The notes under the pieces: generated by a model
The model's database searches: none
Seen by the model: only the letters and a program-made list of their open reading frames with translations
What the model was told of the DNA's origin: nothing
Program-made: the position numbers and the translations under genes
NCBI GenBank assembly: GCA_029582155.1
Contig: CM055909.1
Span: 22,527,347 to 22,591,346 of the forward strand
Length of the DNA: 64,000 bases
Direction: 5' to 3'
From: Panopea generosa
Lineage: Eukaryota; Mollusca; Bivalvia; Adapedonta; Hiatellidae
In this document: positions 12,000 to 23,660 of the stretch, in pieces
How the letters are laid out: each line of letters opens with the position of its first letter
Numbering within the stretch: the stretch's first letter is position 1

Positions 12000-12252
12000 T
12001 TATTTTGCACACACATTCGCGTGTTTAGATTTGATAATTATATTTGTTATTGGTTGATTTTGTGTCATTTAGCACTATGCATGTATGCCCTCATGGAAGA
12101 TTTACTTTTATTAAATATATATTTATGTGTTCACAACTGTCACATTCAATATGTCACTTGTTTACTTGTGGTGGGGGCTGAATCTAGTATGTTGTTGTCC
12201 AACCCAATTTCTGCATTAATTTATAAATTATAGATATAAAATATGTTTAAAC
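12000..12252 (+). mobile_element. Possible LINE 3' tail fragment
   Basis: The end 'GGGGGCTGAATCTAGTATGTTGTTGTCCAACCC ... ATATAAAATATGTTTAAA' resembles the end of the LINE fragment at 15080-15520 ('GGGCCGAATTCAATGTTGGACAAC ... ATAAAATATGTTTAAA'). No coding remnant is convincing here. Confidence 0.3.
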
Positions 12253-12304
12253 AAAACATTCTTTTTTATTCAAATAAGTTTTCTTGTTTACGTTGTTGTT
12301 GTTG

Positions 12305-12584
12305 TATGGTGTTTAACGTCGCTTAAACGACGGTGTTTACTTGAGACAGTTTTCCGAGCACTGTCACATTGGGGTATCATGTCGCAGATACATGATATGA
12401 TACCCCACCTAGTCGCGTTTTACTGACACCGGGCCAACCAGACCTAGAACTCTCCTCTAAATGCTGAGCGTCAAACAAGGAAGCTTCTAGTAAATTTTAA
12501 TATATTTGGTATGACCCGGTCGAGGATCGAACCCATGACCTTCCGCATGCAAGGCGGACGCTCTATCACTAGACCACGCTGCGG
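12305..12584 (-). mobile_element. tRNA-derived SINE, family B
   Basis: The minus-strand head is tRNA-like (GTGGTCTAGTGATAGAGCG and GGTTCGATCCTCGACCGGG), with TGC in the anticodon-loop region, suggesting an Ala-type origin. The body contains ACTGTCTCAAGTAAACACCG and ends in GTTAAACACCATACAAC, followed by an (AAC)n tail. A plus-strand copy is at 22551, another minus-strand copy at 27048, and a partial at 34058. Confidence 0.8.
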
Positions 12585-12607
12585 TATTTTTTTGTTAAAT
12601 AAAGACA

Positions 12608-12610
12608 CAC

Positions 12611-12643
<33 letters not shown>

Positions 12644-12846
12644 CTTTATTATCATCATCGTCGTCGTCGTCGTCGTCATCATCATCATTATTGTAATCAT
12701 TATTGCTGTTGTTTTTGTTATGAATGTGCTTATCGTAAAATATATGTGTGCTAAAAATAATAAATATAAAATTACATTGATTTGACTTTTATTTGTGTTT
12801 TTTTTTTTTTTTACTTTTATTCCTTTTATTATTATTATTATTATTA
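12608..12846. repeat. Trinucleotide microsatellites (ATT)n and (CGT/CAT)n
   Basis: (ATT)n runs at about 12610-12653, then (CGT)n and (CAT)n to about 12690. A second ATT tract lies at 12828-12847. Confidence 0.9.
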
Positions 12847-12867
12847 TGTACTTTTATTTTTATTCTC

Positions 12868-13045
12868 TGCGACCCAGTGGTCTAAGGTGCAGTCTCAAGA
12901 TTACGTGCCACTTATCGCTAAGGTCTTATTTTTGAGTCCAACTCGATTCAAAAATACAATTTGAGAAAGTTTGCAAGCTACTTGCGGAAGGACAAAATCA
13001 CCACTGAGGTTGTGAGTTCAAGCCTTGCTAGGTCATTTTTTTTTA
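12868..13045 (+). mobile_element. SINE family C, partial copy
   Basis: It carries CAGTGGTCTAAGGTGCAGTC and AAGTTTGCAAGCTACTTGCG, which match the head and body of the family C copies, and ends before a poly-T tract. Confidence 0.65.
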
Positions 13046-13515
13046 AATTATGTGATAAAGTTTGCTAGTTTTTTACTCAAGAACGGTTGTTCTGCACAAA
13101 ATCATTTTGAGACCTACACTGAGAGACTTTTAAAACGAAAAAACTGAATAGACGCAATAATTTAATTGCAGTTTTGTACTCTTAGTAAGTATAGTACCAA
13201 GGAGCTCATTGGAAATTATGGGCAATCCAAGTTAAAACACACTATCCAATGTTGCATTAATTGAATACTTCTTTAAGATTTGCCATTCATTTCATAGTTT
13301 TCTTTAGAATATTTTATTGTGGTAGATCATCAACTTTTTTACACTGGATTTGTCAAGGCAGTAGTATATACTTGCATTCTGTGATACTTTATATTGAATA
13401 AGTTGCAATGCTTAATTAATTTTAAGTTATATGGTTGATAGTAATAAAATTACCTTTATCTTATGTATATATCTTTTATTTGTAATTGAGTATGTATATT
13501 TAATGTAACCTGTAT

Positions 13516-13704
13516 ATGTGTTTTAACCTGAAAAAAATATCAATTAATCAATCAGATAATAGTATCATATCATATGAGGATGTTGTAAATTTACTAGGAG
13601 TTGGTATTGATTTTAATGTATCGTTAACAATAAAAAATATTAGTAAAGATGCTGGCCAGGAAATAAACGTTTTCAAAACAATTGAAACAATTGTTTTTGT
13701 TTAA
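13516..13704 (+). pseudogene. LINE reverse transcriptase fragment
   Basis: The peptide includes VVNLLGVGIDFNVSLTIKNI followed by SKDAGQEINVFKTI. This matches the conserved pattern just downstream of the polymerase core in CR1/I-type LINE proteins ('LLGVxIDxxLxFxxHI ... A..K.NxLxRI'). Only about 60 residues are preserved, with no flanking domains. It is a dead fragment, and the subfamily is not resolved. Confidence 0.55.
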
Positions 13705-13914
13705 TCTTGTCATACTTCCCCCACCCCCTTCTTTCTTGGTTTCTCTGTAACAAACGTAATTCAGAAAAAAATGAGAAACTACAACAAAGAGCTAGATAAG
13801 GCCAAATTACTATCGTTACATTAATGATAACGTGAAACATGGCAATAGAAACATCTAAGATCTTCTATACTATTGCTCCCCCAGTTTAACTTATTAGCTA
13901 AATGAGGAAATCAT

Positions 13915-14440
13915 ATAAATTTAAATATTCCAATATAGTACAGGTCTATCAAGTAAAGTCAACCAAGTCCAGTAAAAATAGTTTCAAGTAACTACTGTAT
14001 TTAACCAGTTTAAAATTCTTTTGGAACGGCACTGATGCAAATGCATAATTTGTAATTTACATATTCAAATATTTTACAGGTCTATCAAGATAAAACAATT
14101 TAGTGCAGCAAAAATAGTTTCAGGTAATCTGCCCAAGTACTATGGAATTCACTATCAGGGTATTTTAGAAAACCGCTGATTGTAACCAGTTTAGAAACTT
14201 GCTATTTTAATCGAACGTCACTGATACAAATGCATAGCTTGTAATTTAGATATTCAAATATATTACAGGTGTACCAAGTTAAGACAAACAAGTTCAGTAA
14301 AGATAGTTTCATGTAAGATGCCTCAGTACTATAAAATCGACTACCAGAGGATTTTAGAAAAAAATGCTGATTTTTGCTTGTTTAGAAACGTGCTTTACAT
14401 TTGGAACTACATTGATGCCAATGCATAGCTTGTAATTCAA
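13915..14440. repeat. Diverged ~190-bp tandem repeat, about 2.7 units
   Basis: The motif ACAGGTSTAYCAAG recurs at about 13941, 14077 and 14266. It is followed each time by TAGTTTCA and then GCATAGCTTGTAATTTAxATA. No coding potential was seen. Confidence 0.6.
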
Positions 14441-15079
14441 ACAAAAATACCCAATGCCTATGACTGGGGTGACATACCAGGCCTCAGTGTCAGGTCATGT
14501 TGATTTATTATATGTGTTGTCTGCAGTAGTTGTTTTTAATCTTTAAGTTCCACACCTGTGATGCTTGTCAATTGCTTGTGTATCATATTTGCATTTGTTT
14601 TTAGTTATTGTAATGAGATATTCGACTCTTATCACAATGATATCATTTTTTAAAACTATGATTTATTCTATTTAGTGGTTATTAATGCTGGCCACAATAA
14701 ACCAAATGTATTTGAGGAAAGAATGATAGTCCGGATTAGCAACTTTTCTCAAATGCCATACTTACTATATTTATATGTATTTGTCATATGTTATATGTTT
14801 TTATGTGCTTAAAATATTTATAAAGTGCTTCTGGTAAAGAATGATGTTTTTTTATCTAATAAAATGCAATTTGTTGTAATTACTATCTATTAGTTTTATG
14901 TTTTCCCTGAAGAACAAATGTGTGGGAAGAGGGAGATATGCGTGAGTTTTGATAAGCATATTTAATTTTATTATGCTTATAAAGTAACATTGACTCTTGT
15001 ACTATAGATGAACTTTGTTAGAATTGATATGTATGTAATTTATTCGGTTCAAATGCTCATTTAGGGTTTATCCTATTTC

Positions 15080-15520
15080 ATGGAATGCCTTTCTTTTTTA
15101 GACGATCGTCTTCGTCTTTTTCATGCTACAAGTCACCTTCATCCTTTAAGTGTTAAAATGCTGTTACATGCGAGAGATGATATTTCAGACGATGAAAATA
15201 TTGCTATGTTTAACAATGTCCAAACTTATATTAAAGACACTAAACGTTTTGCTAAAGAATATATCTTATTAAGTTTTAATATTTCCCTCACAATGGAGCC
15301 CCTCATTTAAGGTCAGCATCGGAAGCATATATTTAAACAATGTATCCCATTTCATTTTTTTCCTTCTTGATTCATATATGAATATGTTTTATCGCCATCT
15401 TGATTGTTTGTTGTAAATAATTTGTTGTTGGGAAGGGCCGAATTCAATGTTGGACAACTTGTGGCCTAACCCTTTTGCTACTACATGTATACAAAACAAG
15501 CAATAAAATATGTTTAAAGT
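15080..15520 (+). pseudogene. 3' end of a LINE (C-terminus of the RT protein plus UTR)
   Basis: The frame at 15080-15310 encodes RLRLFHATSHLHPLSVKMLL and, further on, ENIAMFNNVQTYIKDTKRF. This is the C-terminal signature of many CR1/I-like LINE polyproteins ('L..LL.G....s.e.N..iF..Vq.yI..tkRF'). A 3' untranslated tail with GGGAAGGGCCGAATTCAATG and ATAAAATATGTTTAAA follows. The copy is 5'-truncated, as usual for LINE insertions, with no polymerase core. The domain match is from remembered family patterns, not a search. Confidence 0.55.
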
Positions 15521-15529
15521 AAAGTATCC

Positions 15530-17240
15530 TTTTTGTATACTGTCTTGCCGACATAAACTAAAATTGATTTATTTTCTTACTTACTTTTTAATTATTACGT
15601 CGTAAAATGAAACAATGCTCGAAAAGTACTATGCTTATGAAAACAGAGTAGTTGACCATTACAAAAACATATCAAACCAAAGACTTATTGTTAAGGTAAA
15701 AATAACATAGACATTCAACATTACTTATTAGACCCAATATATAATGGTTATGTAACTATTGAACAAGTTTGGATAAGATCTGAATGCACACAAGGTAAAA
15801 TAATGCATTTTTTTTTAATACAGGATCTTTGTAAACTCAGTTATGATTTATCCGTTTGGCTTGTTTAATAACTTGGCTGGGGTAATGTGATTATCACGTG
15901 ATATACGTATCAATTTACAGTTGACGGTTTCACTAAACATCTCAAGCTGAGATTTTCTTCAACTAAAAAAATCTTTTTTTTTTCTAAATTATTACTCAAA
16001 CTCATTTCACATTAAATGACCACACATAATTAAAATCCTAACTCATTAGTAAAGGGTAAGATGCAAAACGATCAATGTAAATGATGGTATAATATTTCAA
16101 AATTGAATTGAGGAAAATCTCATTTTTTAGGATGTTTGGTCAGTAAAATCACAAAATATTTTTATTTAAAAAAGACATTTTGTAAATATTTTGCCAAGAT
16201 TTTAATCTATGAATATTGCATAATGATTAAAAAATGAGCATACAGAAACAAGTGACAGCATTTTAAAAATATGATTTTTGTCATATTAATACTGTAGTGC
16301 TTTTAGTTCTTTTCTCATCCAGATCAAACTTGGTTAGAATGTCAATATGTAAACAAACTCGGACTAGTTAACATTGTAGCACCTTTAGTTTTTATTGGAT
16401 TTGACCAAACGTGTCTTCAATGATATTGACCACAAAAGCTCGAATGATTTTTTGAACCCAACATCTCAAACCAGATTGGACAGTTATGGATGGTCCTTCA
16501 TTGATATCATTGACTAGAAAAGCTCGTAGAAGTTGTTAAACTGGTTATATTAGAACAAAATTAAACGAGTAGTTAAACTAATTGTTATCATCCTCATAAC
16601 AAAAAAACAACAATAAGTAACAGTGTCGTTCACATATTGCAATAACTCGTTTGGCTCACATCTGTGGCAAAAGCAGCGCTACCCCAGCAACAGAATGTTG
16701 TCCAATTAGAGTCTGGCATAAATAATATGAATGTGTTTATAAAATTTAGTCGCTGCAACATGAGTAGTTCATTCAGAAACAGAGTCAAAGCTGAACCAAA
16801 CATAAAACGTTAACCTGCGGACGACGACAACGACGACGACGCCGACGCCAGTGTCATGACAAAAGCTCTTTGTTGTTGTTTTTTTCAAAAGGTCGAGCTA
16901 AAAGTGTATATGCTGAATGAACCTAGAATCTTGATGCCTATAGAGTTGCAGAGTTTCAGCAAGTTCTTTTGTATTACTCAAATTACCGCTTCTTACGACA
17001 TGCATAAGCCACAGCGATCTTTTTCTTGTCATCACTCGTATGGCTCCCTGGAACCACACATGGGTTGGTAATTTAACCACAATAACGAACATAACGAAAA
17101 AATAAAATGAATATGGCACCCATTTGGAAGATTCCTACCCTATTACTCTATTCTTAACCGGAACCACACGGGCTCAAATGTGTAAGGGGTATGTGTATCT
17201 TTGCACTTGTACTGTTTATTTACGACAGCACATGGAAAGA
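15530..17240. other. Non-coding, with repeat F-like GAC/GCC-rich end near 16800-16866
   Basis: Mostly AT-rich. CGACGACGACGCCGACGCCA near 16830 and the adjoining TCATGACAAAAGCTC resemble, in reverse, the start of the element at 40389. No gene was found. Confidence 0.45.
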
Positions 17241-17245
17241 TAAAT

Positions 17246-18525
17246 GCCAATGTATCCCTTTAAGACACCTACTCATAGAGATAATATATGTCAGGCCAAT
17301 ATGCCCCTTTAATACACCTACTCATGGAGATTATGTATGTCATACCCATATGCCCCTTTAAGACACCTACTCATAGAGAGTATGTATGCCATACCAATAT
17401 GCCCCTTTAAGACACCTACTCATAGAGAGTATATATGTCATACCAATATGCCCCTTTAAGACACCTCTCATAGAGATTATGTATGTCATACTAATATGCC
17501 CCTTTAAGACACCTACTCATAGAGAGTTTGTATGTCATACCAATATGCCCCTTTCAGACACCTACTTATAGAGATTATGTATGTCATACCAATATGCCCC
17601 TTTGAGACACGTATTCATAAAAAATTATGTATGTCATACCAATATGCTTCTTTAAGACACCTACTCATAGAGAGTTTGTATGTCATACCAATATGCCCCT
17701 TTGAGACACTTACTTATAGAGATTATGTATGTCATACCAATATTCCCCTTTGAGACACGTATTCATAAAAAATTATGTATGTCATACCCATATGCCCCTT
17801 TAAGACACCTACTAATAGAGATTATGTATGTCATACCAATATGCCCCTTTAAGACACCTGCTCATAGAGAGTTTGTATGTCATACCAATATGCCCCTTTG
17901 AGACACTTACTTATAGAGATTATGTATGTCATACCAATATTCCCCTTTGAGACACGTATTCATAAAAAATTATGTATGTCATACCAATATGCCCCTTTAA
18001 GACACCTACTAATAGAGATTATGTATGTCATACTTATATGCCCCTTTAAGACACCTACTCATAGAGAGTTTGTATGTCATACCAATATGCCCCTTTAAGA
18101 CACCAACTCATAAAAAATTATGTATGTCATACCAATATGCCCCTTTGAGACACCTACTCATAGAGATTATGTATATCATACCAATATGCCCCTTTAAGAC
18201 ACCTACTCATAAAAAATTATGTATGTCATACCAATATGCTCCTTTAAGACATCTACTCATAGAGATTATGTATGTCATACCAATATGCCCCTTTAAGACA
18301 CCTACTCATAGTGATTATATATGTCATACCAATATGCCCCTTTAAGACACCTACTCATAGACATTATATATGTCACACCAATATGCCTTTTTAAGACACC
18401 TACTCATAGAGAGTATATATGTCATACCAATATGCCCCTTTAAGACACCTACTCACAGAGATTATATATGTCATACCAATCTGCCCCTTTAAGACACCTA
18501 CTCATAGAAATTACATATGTCAAAC
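17246..18525. repeat. 49-bp minisatellite, about 26 copies
   Basis: Units read CATACCAATATGCCCCTTTA then AGACACCTACTCATAGAGAT and TATGTATGT. Subtypes alternate: TAGAGAGTTTG, TAGAGATTATG and TAAAAAATTATG. Short frames (about 60-106 codons, repeating YVIPICPFKTP) come from the repeat itself. Confidence 0.95.
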
Positions 18526-18689
18526 GAACTCCACAGGCAAAGTCATCAGAATATTCACAATTTTAACAATTCAGGGGCAACTCCTGATTTCTTTCGTTCA
18601 ACAATCTAATTAAAACACTTTTACGTGACCTACTCTTTGGTAAGAAATGAACATGCTTCAGAGATTTCAATGTAGTTTTAATACAATGA

Positions 18690-18806
18690 TTGGTTGAATA
18701 TTTAGCGTCATTTTATGCCATCGAAGGCTAACAGACGATTAGTTAACCTAATCACTTTTTTTCTTGGATCCTGAAAGGTTAACCAATACTCTAGCACATC
18801 CCAAAT
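18690..18806 (-). mobile_element. SINE family A, 3' half
   Basis: On the minus strand it carries GATTAGGTTAACTAATCGTC then TGTTAGCCTTCGATGGCATA and AAATGACGCTAAATATTCAA, the tail half of the family. Confidence 0.75.
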
Positions 18807-18864
18807 GGTCTATGAAATAACGATACATTTTATAATAGGTAAAAATTTATATGTACTCATGGAT

Positions 18865-19860
18865 ATCAAGAGTAATGGACTGTCGTTTCAGAATAGATAC
18901 GCAATTTCATGTTTTTCAAATTAAAGTGTGACCTTGACCTTTGTGTAACCCTGTCCTTGACATCTGATGTAAATGTCTGGGTATTTCTACAGGCAAATGT
19001 AGGTGACGCATCACTATAATATGTTGATCACTTATGTCAAGCTATTTTAAAATCCCACCATGTAAGACAAAGTTACAAACCAGGCATGAGATATCAAACA
19101 AAATGAAAGTGTGACCTTGACCATTTTGGAAATGTTCTGGGTCTTACACGTGACACTTCTTCATGTCATGATGATCAATTAAGCTAAGTGAAATCCATTC
19201 ATGTATAGCAAAATTACAAACCGATACGAAATCTCACACAGACTCTACGTATTGTCAAACAAACTCAAAGTCTGACCTTGACCATTAAAAAACGGGTGTG
19301 GGTCTTACGCGCGACATGTTGAAGTGCCATGCTGATGACAAAATATTATTAAATTCATCCATAGGTGACAAACAGACTGAAATTGTCGTCAAACAAAGTT
19401 AAATTGTGACCTTGACCTTTGAAGTTGGAGTCTGGGTCTTACCTTCGATACATCGTCATGTTAAGTTGATCATTTGTAGCATGTATAACCACAATCCATC
19501 AATGCATGACAAAGTTACAGACCGGACACGAAATATCGGACGGAAGGACTGACGGACGGACGGACGCTGCGATTACTATATGCCATTTCAACAAAATCCA
19601 TCTATGCATGACAAAGTTACAGGCCGGAAACAAAATCTCACACAAACTCAAAGTGTTGTCAAACAAAGTTAAATTGTGACCTTTACCTTTGAGGTAGGGG
19701 TGTGGGTCTTACTCGCAACACGTCGTCATGTTATGTTGATCATTTGTAGCAAGTGCTCATAAAATATTTGTATGCATGACAAAGATTCAGGCCCGACACG
19801 AAATAACTAACGGAATGACAAGGACGGGCGGATGGTCGGAACTGTGATTACTCTATCCCA
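18865..19860. repeat. Array of repeat D, several units
   Basis: TGACCTTGACC occurs at 18929, 19112, 19272 and 19407. Two GGACGGACGGACGCTGCGAT-type ends near 19545-19580 show that at least two elements adjoin or are nested. Confidence 0.7.
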
Positions 19861-19864
19861 TGAT

Positions 19865-20420
19865 TTTTGTGGGAATGGGGATAAAAACAACTCTTTTTTA
19901 AATGTAGACGTATAGTATACTTCAAGTGCAACACTTCTAGACTTTGAACGATTAATAGATCAAACAGAAGTTACTTTAAGTTACATTTAAACCTGGCCAA
20001 TACAGTTATTACAGGTTTATAGTGGAAAAAGGATATTCAATATTTTAATCAAGCAATCATGCCTTTATGATTCATGTAAAATATAGCAATTACCTCAGTT
20101 TGGTCAGTTAACAAGCTTTTTTTGTTTATTGACACCCTAAGACTGCTTTAAAAAAAACAAGTCCTTAATTGCTCATACATTTATACAACTGTTATAACCT
20201 TATAGATCACTTTTTTTAACACCAGGGGTGTGGGCGTCGTTATGTAGTACGGATACTATGCCAGCATTTGCAGCAAAAATTCGCAACCATTTTGAACCGT
20301 TTTGAATGTAGTTCAAACCAAATTACATTTTTAAACGCGTGAATCATGTTACATGTACCTTGGCAAACAAGGGGCACAACTGTGCAGCGAGAAGTTCAAC
20401 TTTAGCTTGGTATTACATTA
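19865..20420. other. Non-coding spacer
   Basis: AT-rich sequence without a supported gene or recognised repeat. Confidence 0.45.
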
Positions 20421-20421
20421 C

Positions 20422-20558
20422 CTGAGATTTGGTGTTTTCTTTTTTTTCTGGAAATGATGGTGGTTGTGAATGAATCTATGTGTACATGTGTCTCCATAAC
20501 AACATCACTATAACGTCGCAGTATGAATCAGTTGTATACCACCATTCAGCAATTCTCC
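20422..20558 (-). pseudogene. Exon-like repeat H, copy 3 (short)
   Basis: On the minus strand it is preceded by TTTTTGTGAAACAG and ends CTCAG followed by GTAATG, the same frame of splice-like signals as the other copies. It shares GTTATGGAGACACATGTACA with the copy at 3991 and AAAACACCAAATCTCAG with the one at 22222. It contains stops. Confidence 0.4.
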
Positions 20559-20574
20559 TGTTTCACAAAAATTA

Positions 20575-21985
20575 AATATGATACTTGAAATGAGTAAAAG
20601 TTTAGATATTACTTTTATAAATACTAGCAATTCAGAGCTTCTTGAAATGAATTATACATGTAGTTCAGATACTAACAAATCAAGAAACCTTTGATCGTGT
20701 AGTAGTTCAAATATTACTTGAAATGAAAATTAGTATATCAGAAATATTTGAAATGAGCAATAGCTCAGGTATAAGAACGAATGAATACTTGCAAATCAGT
20801 TATAATAGAAATTATGTAATTATTTGAAATGAACATAAGCAAATCAGAAATACTTGAAATGAGTTATAGTTCAGATATTACTTGAAATGAACATTAGCAA
20901 ATCAGAAATACTTGAAATGAGTTATAATTCAGATATTACTTGAAATGAACATTAGCAAATCACAAATACTTGAAATTAGTATTAATTCAGATAGTTCTTG
21001 TATGAATGATAGCAAATCAGAAATAATTAAAATAAGTAACAGTTTAGATATTACTTGGAAAAAATACTAGCAAATCAGATCTACTTGAAATGAGCAATAG
21101 TTCTGATATTACTTGGAATTAATACTAACAAATCAGAAATACTTGAAATGAGTAATAGTTCAAATATTACTTGAAATGAACATTAGCAAATCAGACATAT
21201 TTGAAATGAGCAATAGCTCAGATATTAGTTCGAATGGATACCTGCAAATCAGTAATACTAGAAATGAATAATGATTAAGATATTACTTGGAAATAATACT
21301 AACAAATCAGAAATACTTAAAATAAGTTATAGTTAAGATATTACTTGGAATGAATACTAACAAATCTGAAATACTTAAAATAAGTTATAGTTGAGATATT
21401 ACTTGGAATGAATACTAACAAATCAGAAATACTTAAAATAAGTTATAGTTAAGATATTACTTGGAATGAATACTAACAAATCAGAAATACTTAAAATAAG
21501 TTATAGTTAAGATATTACTTGGAATGAATACTAACAAATCAGAAATACTTAAAATAAGTTATAGTTAAGATATTACTTGGAATGAATACTAACAAATCTG
21601 AAATACTTAAAATAAGTTATAGTTGAGATATTACTTGGAATGAATACTAACAAATCAGAAATACTTAAAATAAGTTATAGTTAAGATATTACTTGGAATG
21701 AATACTAACAAATCAGAAATACTTAAAATTAGTTATAGTTGAGATATTACTTGGAATGAATACTAACAAATCAGAAATATTTGAAATGAGTGATAGTTTA
21801 TATATAACTTGAACTTAATATTATCAAATCAGAAATACTTAAAATGAGTAATGCTTTATATATTACTTGGAATGAATACTAGCAAATCAGATATACTTAA
21901 AATTAACAATAGTTCAGATATTACTTGGAATGAATACTTACAAATCAGAAATACTTTAATAGTTTATATATTACTTAAATCGCAT
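20575..21985. repeat. 58-bp minisatellite, about 24 copies
   Basis: Units contain AATACTAACAAATCAGAAAT, then ACTTAAAATAAGTTATAGTT and AAGATATTACTTGGAATG. Copies at about 21290-21770 are nearly identical. Those at the edges are diverged (ACTTGAAATGAGTAATAGTTC), the usual picture of homogenisation in the middle of an array. Confidence 0.95.
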
Positions 21986-22221
21986 GTTTCTCTGCGTTAA
22001 CAGAGAAATGTCTCGGTAGGAGAGAGAACAAGTCCAAAGTCGACCGTATTAATACTAATTCAGCGGAAACCCACAATTATTACTACTTTGTATTAGCTAA
22101 GGGGTCAACAATTTACAGGAGGAAGGTTCTAGGTACAATGATGTTCTATAAAACATCTATAATATCTAAAAAGATAATATTTTAATACGACATCTAAAAC
22201 TAAGCTGAAATAAAACCTTAC

Positions 22222-22429
22222 CAGAGACTTGGTGTTTTGTTCTATTCTGGAACAAACAGGTTTTGAACAAATCCAGACCGACCAACATGCGGTACATCTG
22301 TCGTCATATCTCTATCACGTCTTTTTAAAATATGAAAACGGTAAGTGTCGATGATGGTAAACCACAGCAGGACATGAAGTCACCATTGTACCGCACCACG
22401 CCGCATAATCAATAATGGTGGTACATCGC
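22222..22429 (-). pseudogene. Exon-like repeat H, copy 4
   Basis: The minus-strand acceptor-like TGTTTTATACAG and donor-like GTCTCTG followed by GTAAGG bracket 208 bases. In the frame matching copy 2 it encodes DDRCTACWSVW but has two adjacent stops before that point. It therefore cannot be an intact exon as it stands. Confidence 0.4.
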
Positions 22430-22550
22430 CTGTATAAAACATACTTGAATATAGTTATAGCTTAGGATTTACTTGGAATAAACAGATATTACAACGGTCA
22501 TGTTTATATCATAAGAATGTGTCAAAAATTACAGTACTAGTGCGTACATT

Positions 22551-22848
22551 GGAGGGTCGTCTTGTGGTAGAGCGCCTGTCTCGCATGCGGAAGGTCGTGG
22601 TTTCGATCCCCGGCCGGGTCATGCCAAAGACTTTTAAATGTTGCTAGAAGCTTCCTCGTCTGATCGGTCTGGTGTCAGTATAATGTGACTGGGTGGGGTA
22701 TCATACCATGTGTCTTCAGCATGATACTCCAGTGTGAGAATACTGTCTCAAGTAGACACCGTCGCGATATGACTGAAATATAGTTGGAAGGCGACGCTAA
22801 ACACCATACACTAACAAGAACAACAAAAACAACAACAATAACAACACA
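22551..22848 (+). mobile_element. SINE family B, full length
   Basis: The tRNA-like head (GTGGTAGAGCGCCTGTCTCG and GGTTTCGATCCCCGGCCGGG) is followed by the family body and an (AACAAC)n tail near 22815-22848. Confidence 0.85.
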
Positions 22849-23225
22849 TTATGTGTATGGAAGTCCGATCTACATCAACATTGTACTTCTAATAACAATC
22901 AACTGTTGAGTACGACTGGAAGGCGCTATCGCGGAATAGCTACATAAAATGAAAAAAGGTTTAAAATCAAATTTTTATTTTACTAAAATTAACTAGGATA
23001 TCGGTTGAGCCAATGGATATTTCCCAAACAAGTATTTCACTGAGTATGAGTTGCATTGTTTTTAAAGAGAAAGGGTGTGTAACGGGACGATAGTTCTGGG
23101 GATATTTTGTTCTTCCAAAGCAAAAATAAACCAAGTATAAAAAGTGAGATAATTGTCATTATTAAAGATAAAGTTATTTTGTTGTTGTTGTTGTTTTTCG
23201 GTCTGTAAAAAAACACCACTATCCA

Positions 23226-23300
23226 TTTTTTTTAAATGGGGTTGAATGCAATTTTTAACATTTTTCAGGTTATATACTGAATAGAAAGTTGTAGGTGATG
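23226..23300 (-). mobile_element. SINE family C, short 3' fragment
   Basis: TTTTTCAGGTTATATACTGA and the preceding AAATGGGGTTGAATGCAATT resemble the 3' end of family C copies such as 23407. Confidence 0.4.
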
Positions 23301-23406
23301 CATCTATAAGTATGACCAAGAGAGGGAATGCAGTATACAATACTACTCACGCCCAATAGCACACGCTTATGCGGTATTATATCCTCGAACATAATTGAAT
23401 GAATGT

Positions 23407-23650
23407 TTTTTAATGGGGTGTTTAACGCCATTTTCAACACATTTCAGGTTATAAATGTCATATCCAGTTTTACTGGTGGAGGAAGACCAATGACTGAGTC
23501 AAGACTGAGTAGAACCACCGTCCTTCCGCAAGTAACTGGAAACTTTCTCACAAAGTTTTTGGAGCGAGCGGGACTGGAACATACGACCTAAGCGGTGAGA
23601 GGTAAATAATCTCGAGACGGCGCCATAGACCGCTCGGCAACGAAAGACCC
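23407..23650 (-). mobile_element. SINE family C, full length
   Basis: The minus-strand head TTGCCGAGCGGTCTATGGCG and the B-box region AGTCCCGCTCGCTCC are followed by the shared body and a GGCGTTAAACACCCCATTAA end. Confidence 0.8.
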
Positions 23651-23660
23651 TACCAGACAA

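Noticed and set aside
12511..12696. Leu/Ser-rich plus-strand peptide
   Set aside because: Translation of (ATT)n and (CGT)n tracts joined to a SINE head.
17386..18613. Several 60-106-codon frames in the 49-bp array
   Set aside because: They overlap in shifted frames because 49 is not a multiple of three, and each is just a few repeat units.
4706..21985. CRISPR array
   Set aside because: Repeats are contiguous with no unique spacers, there are no cas genes, and the sequence is eukaryotic.
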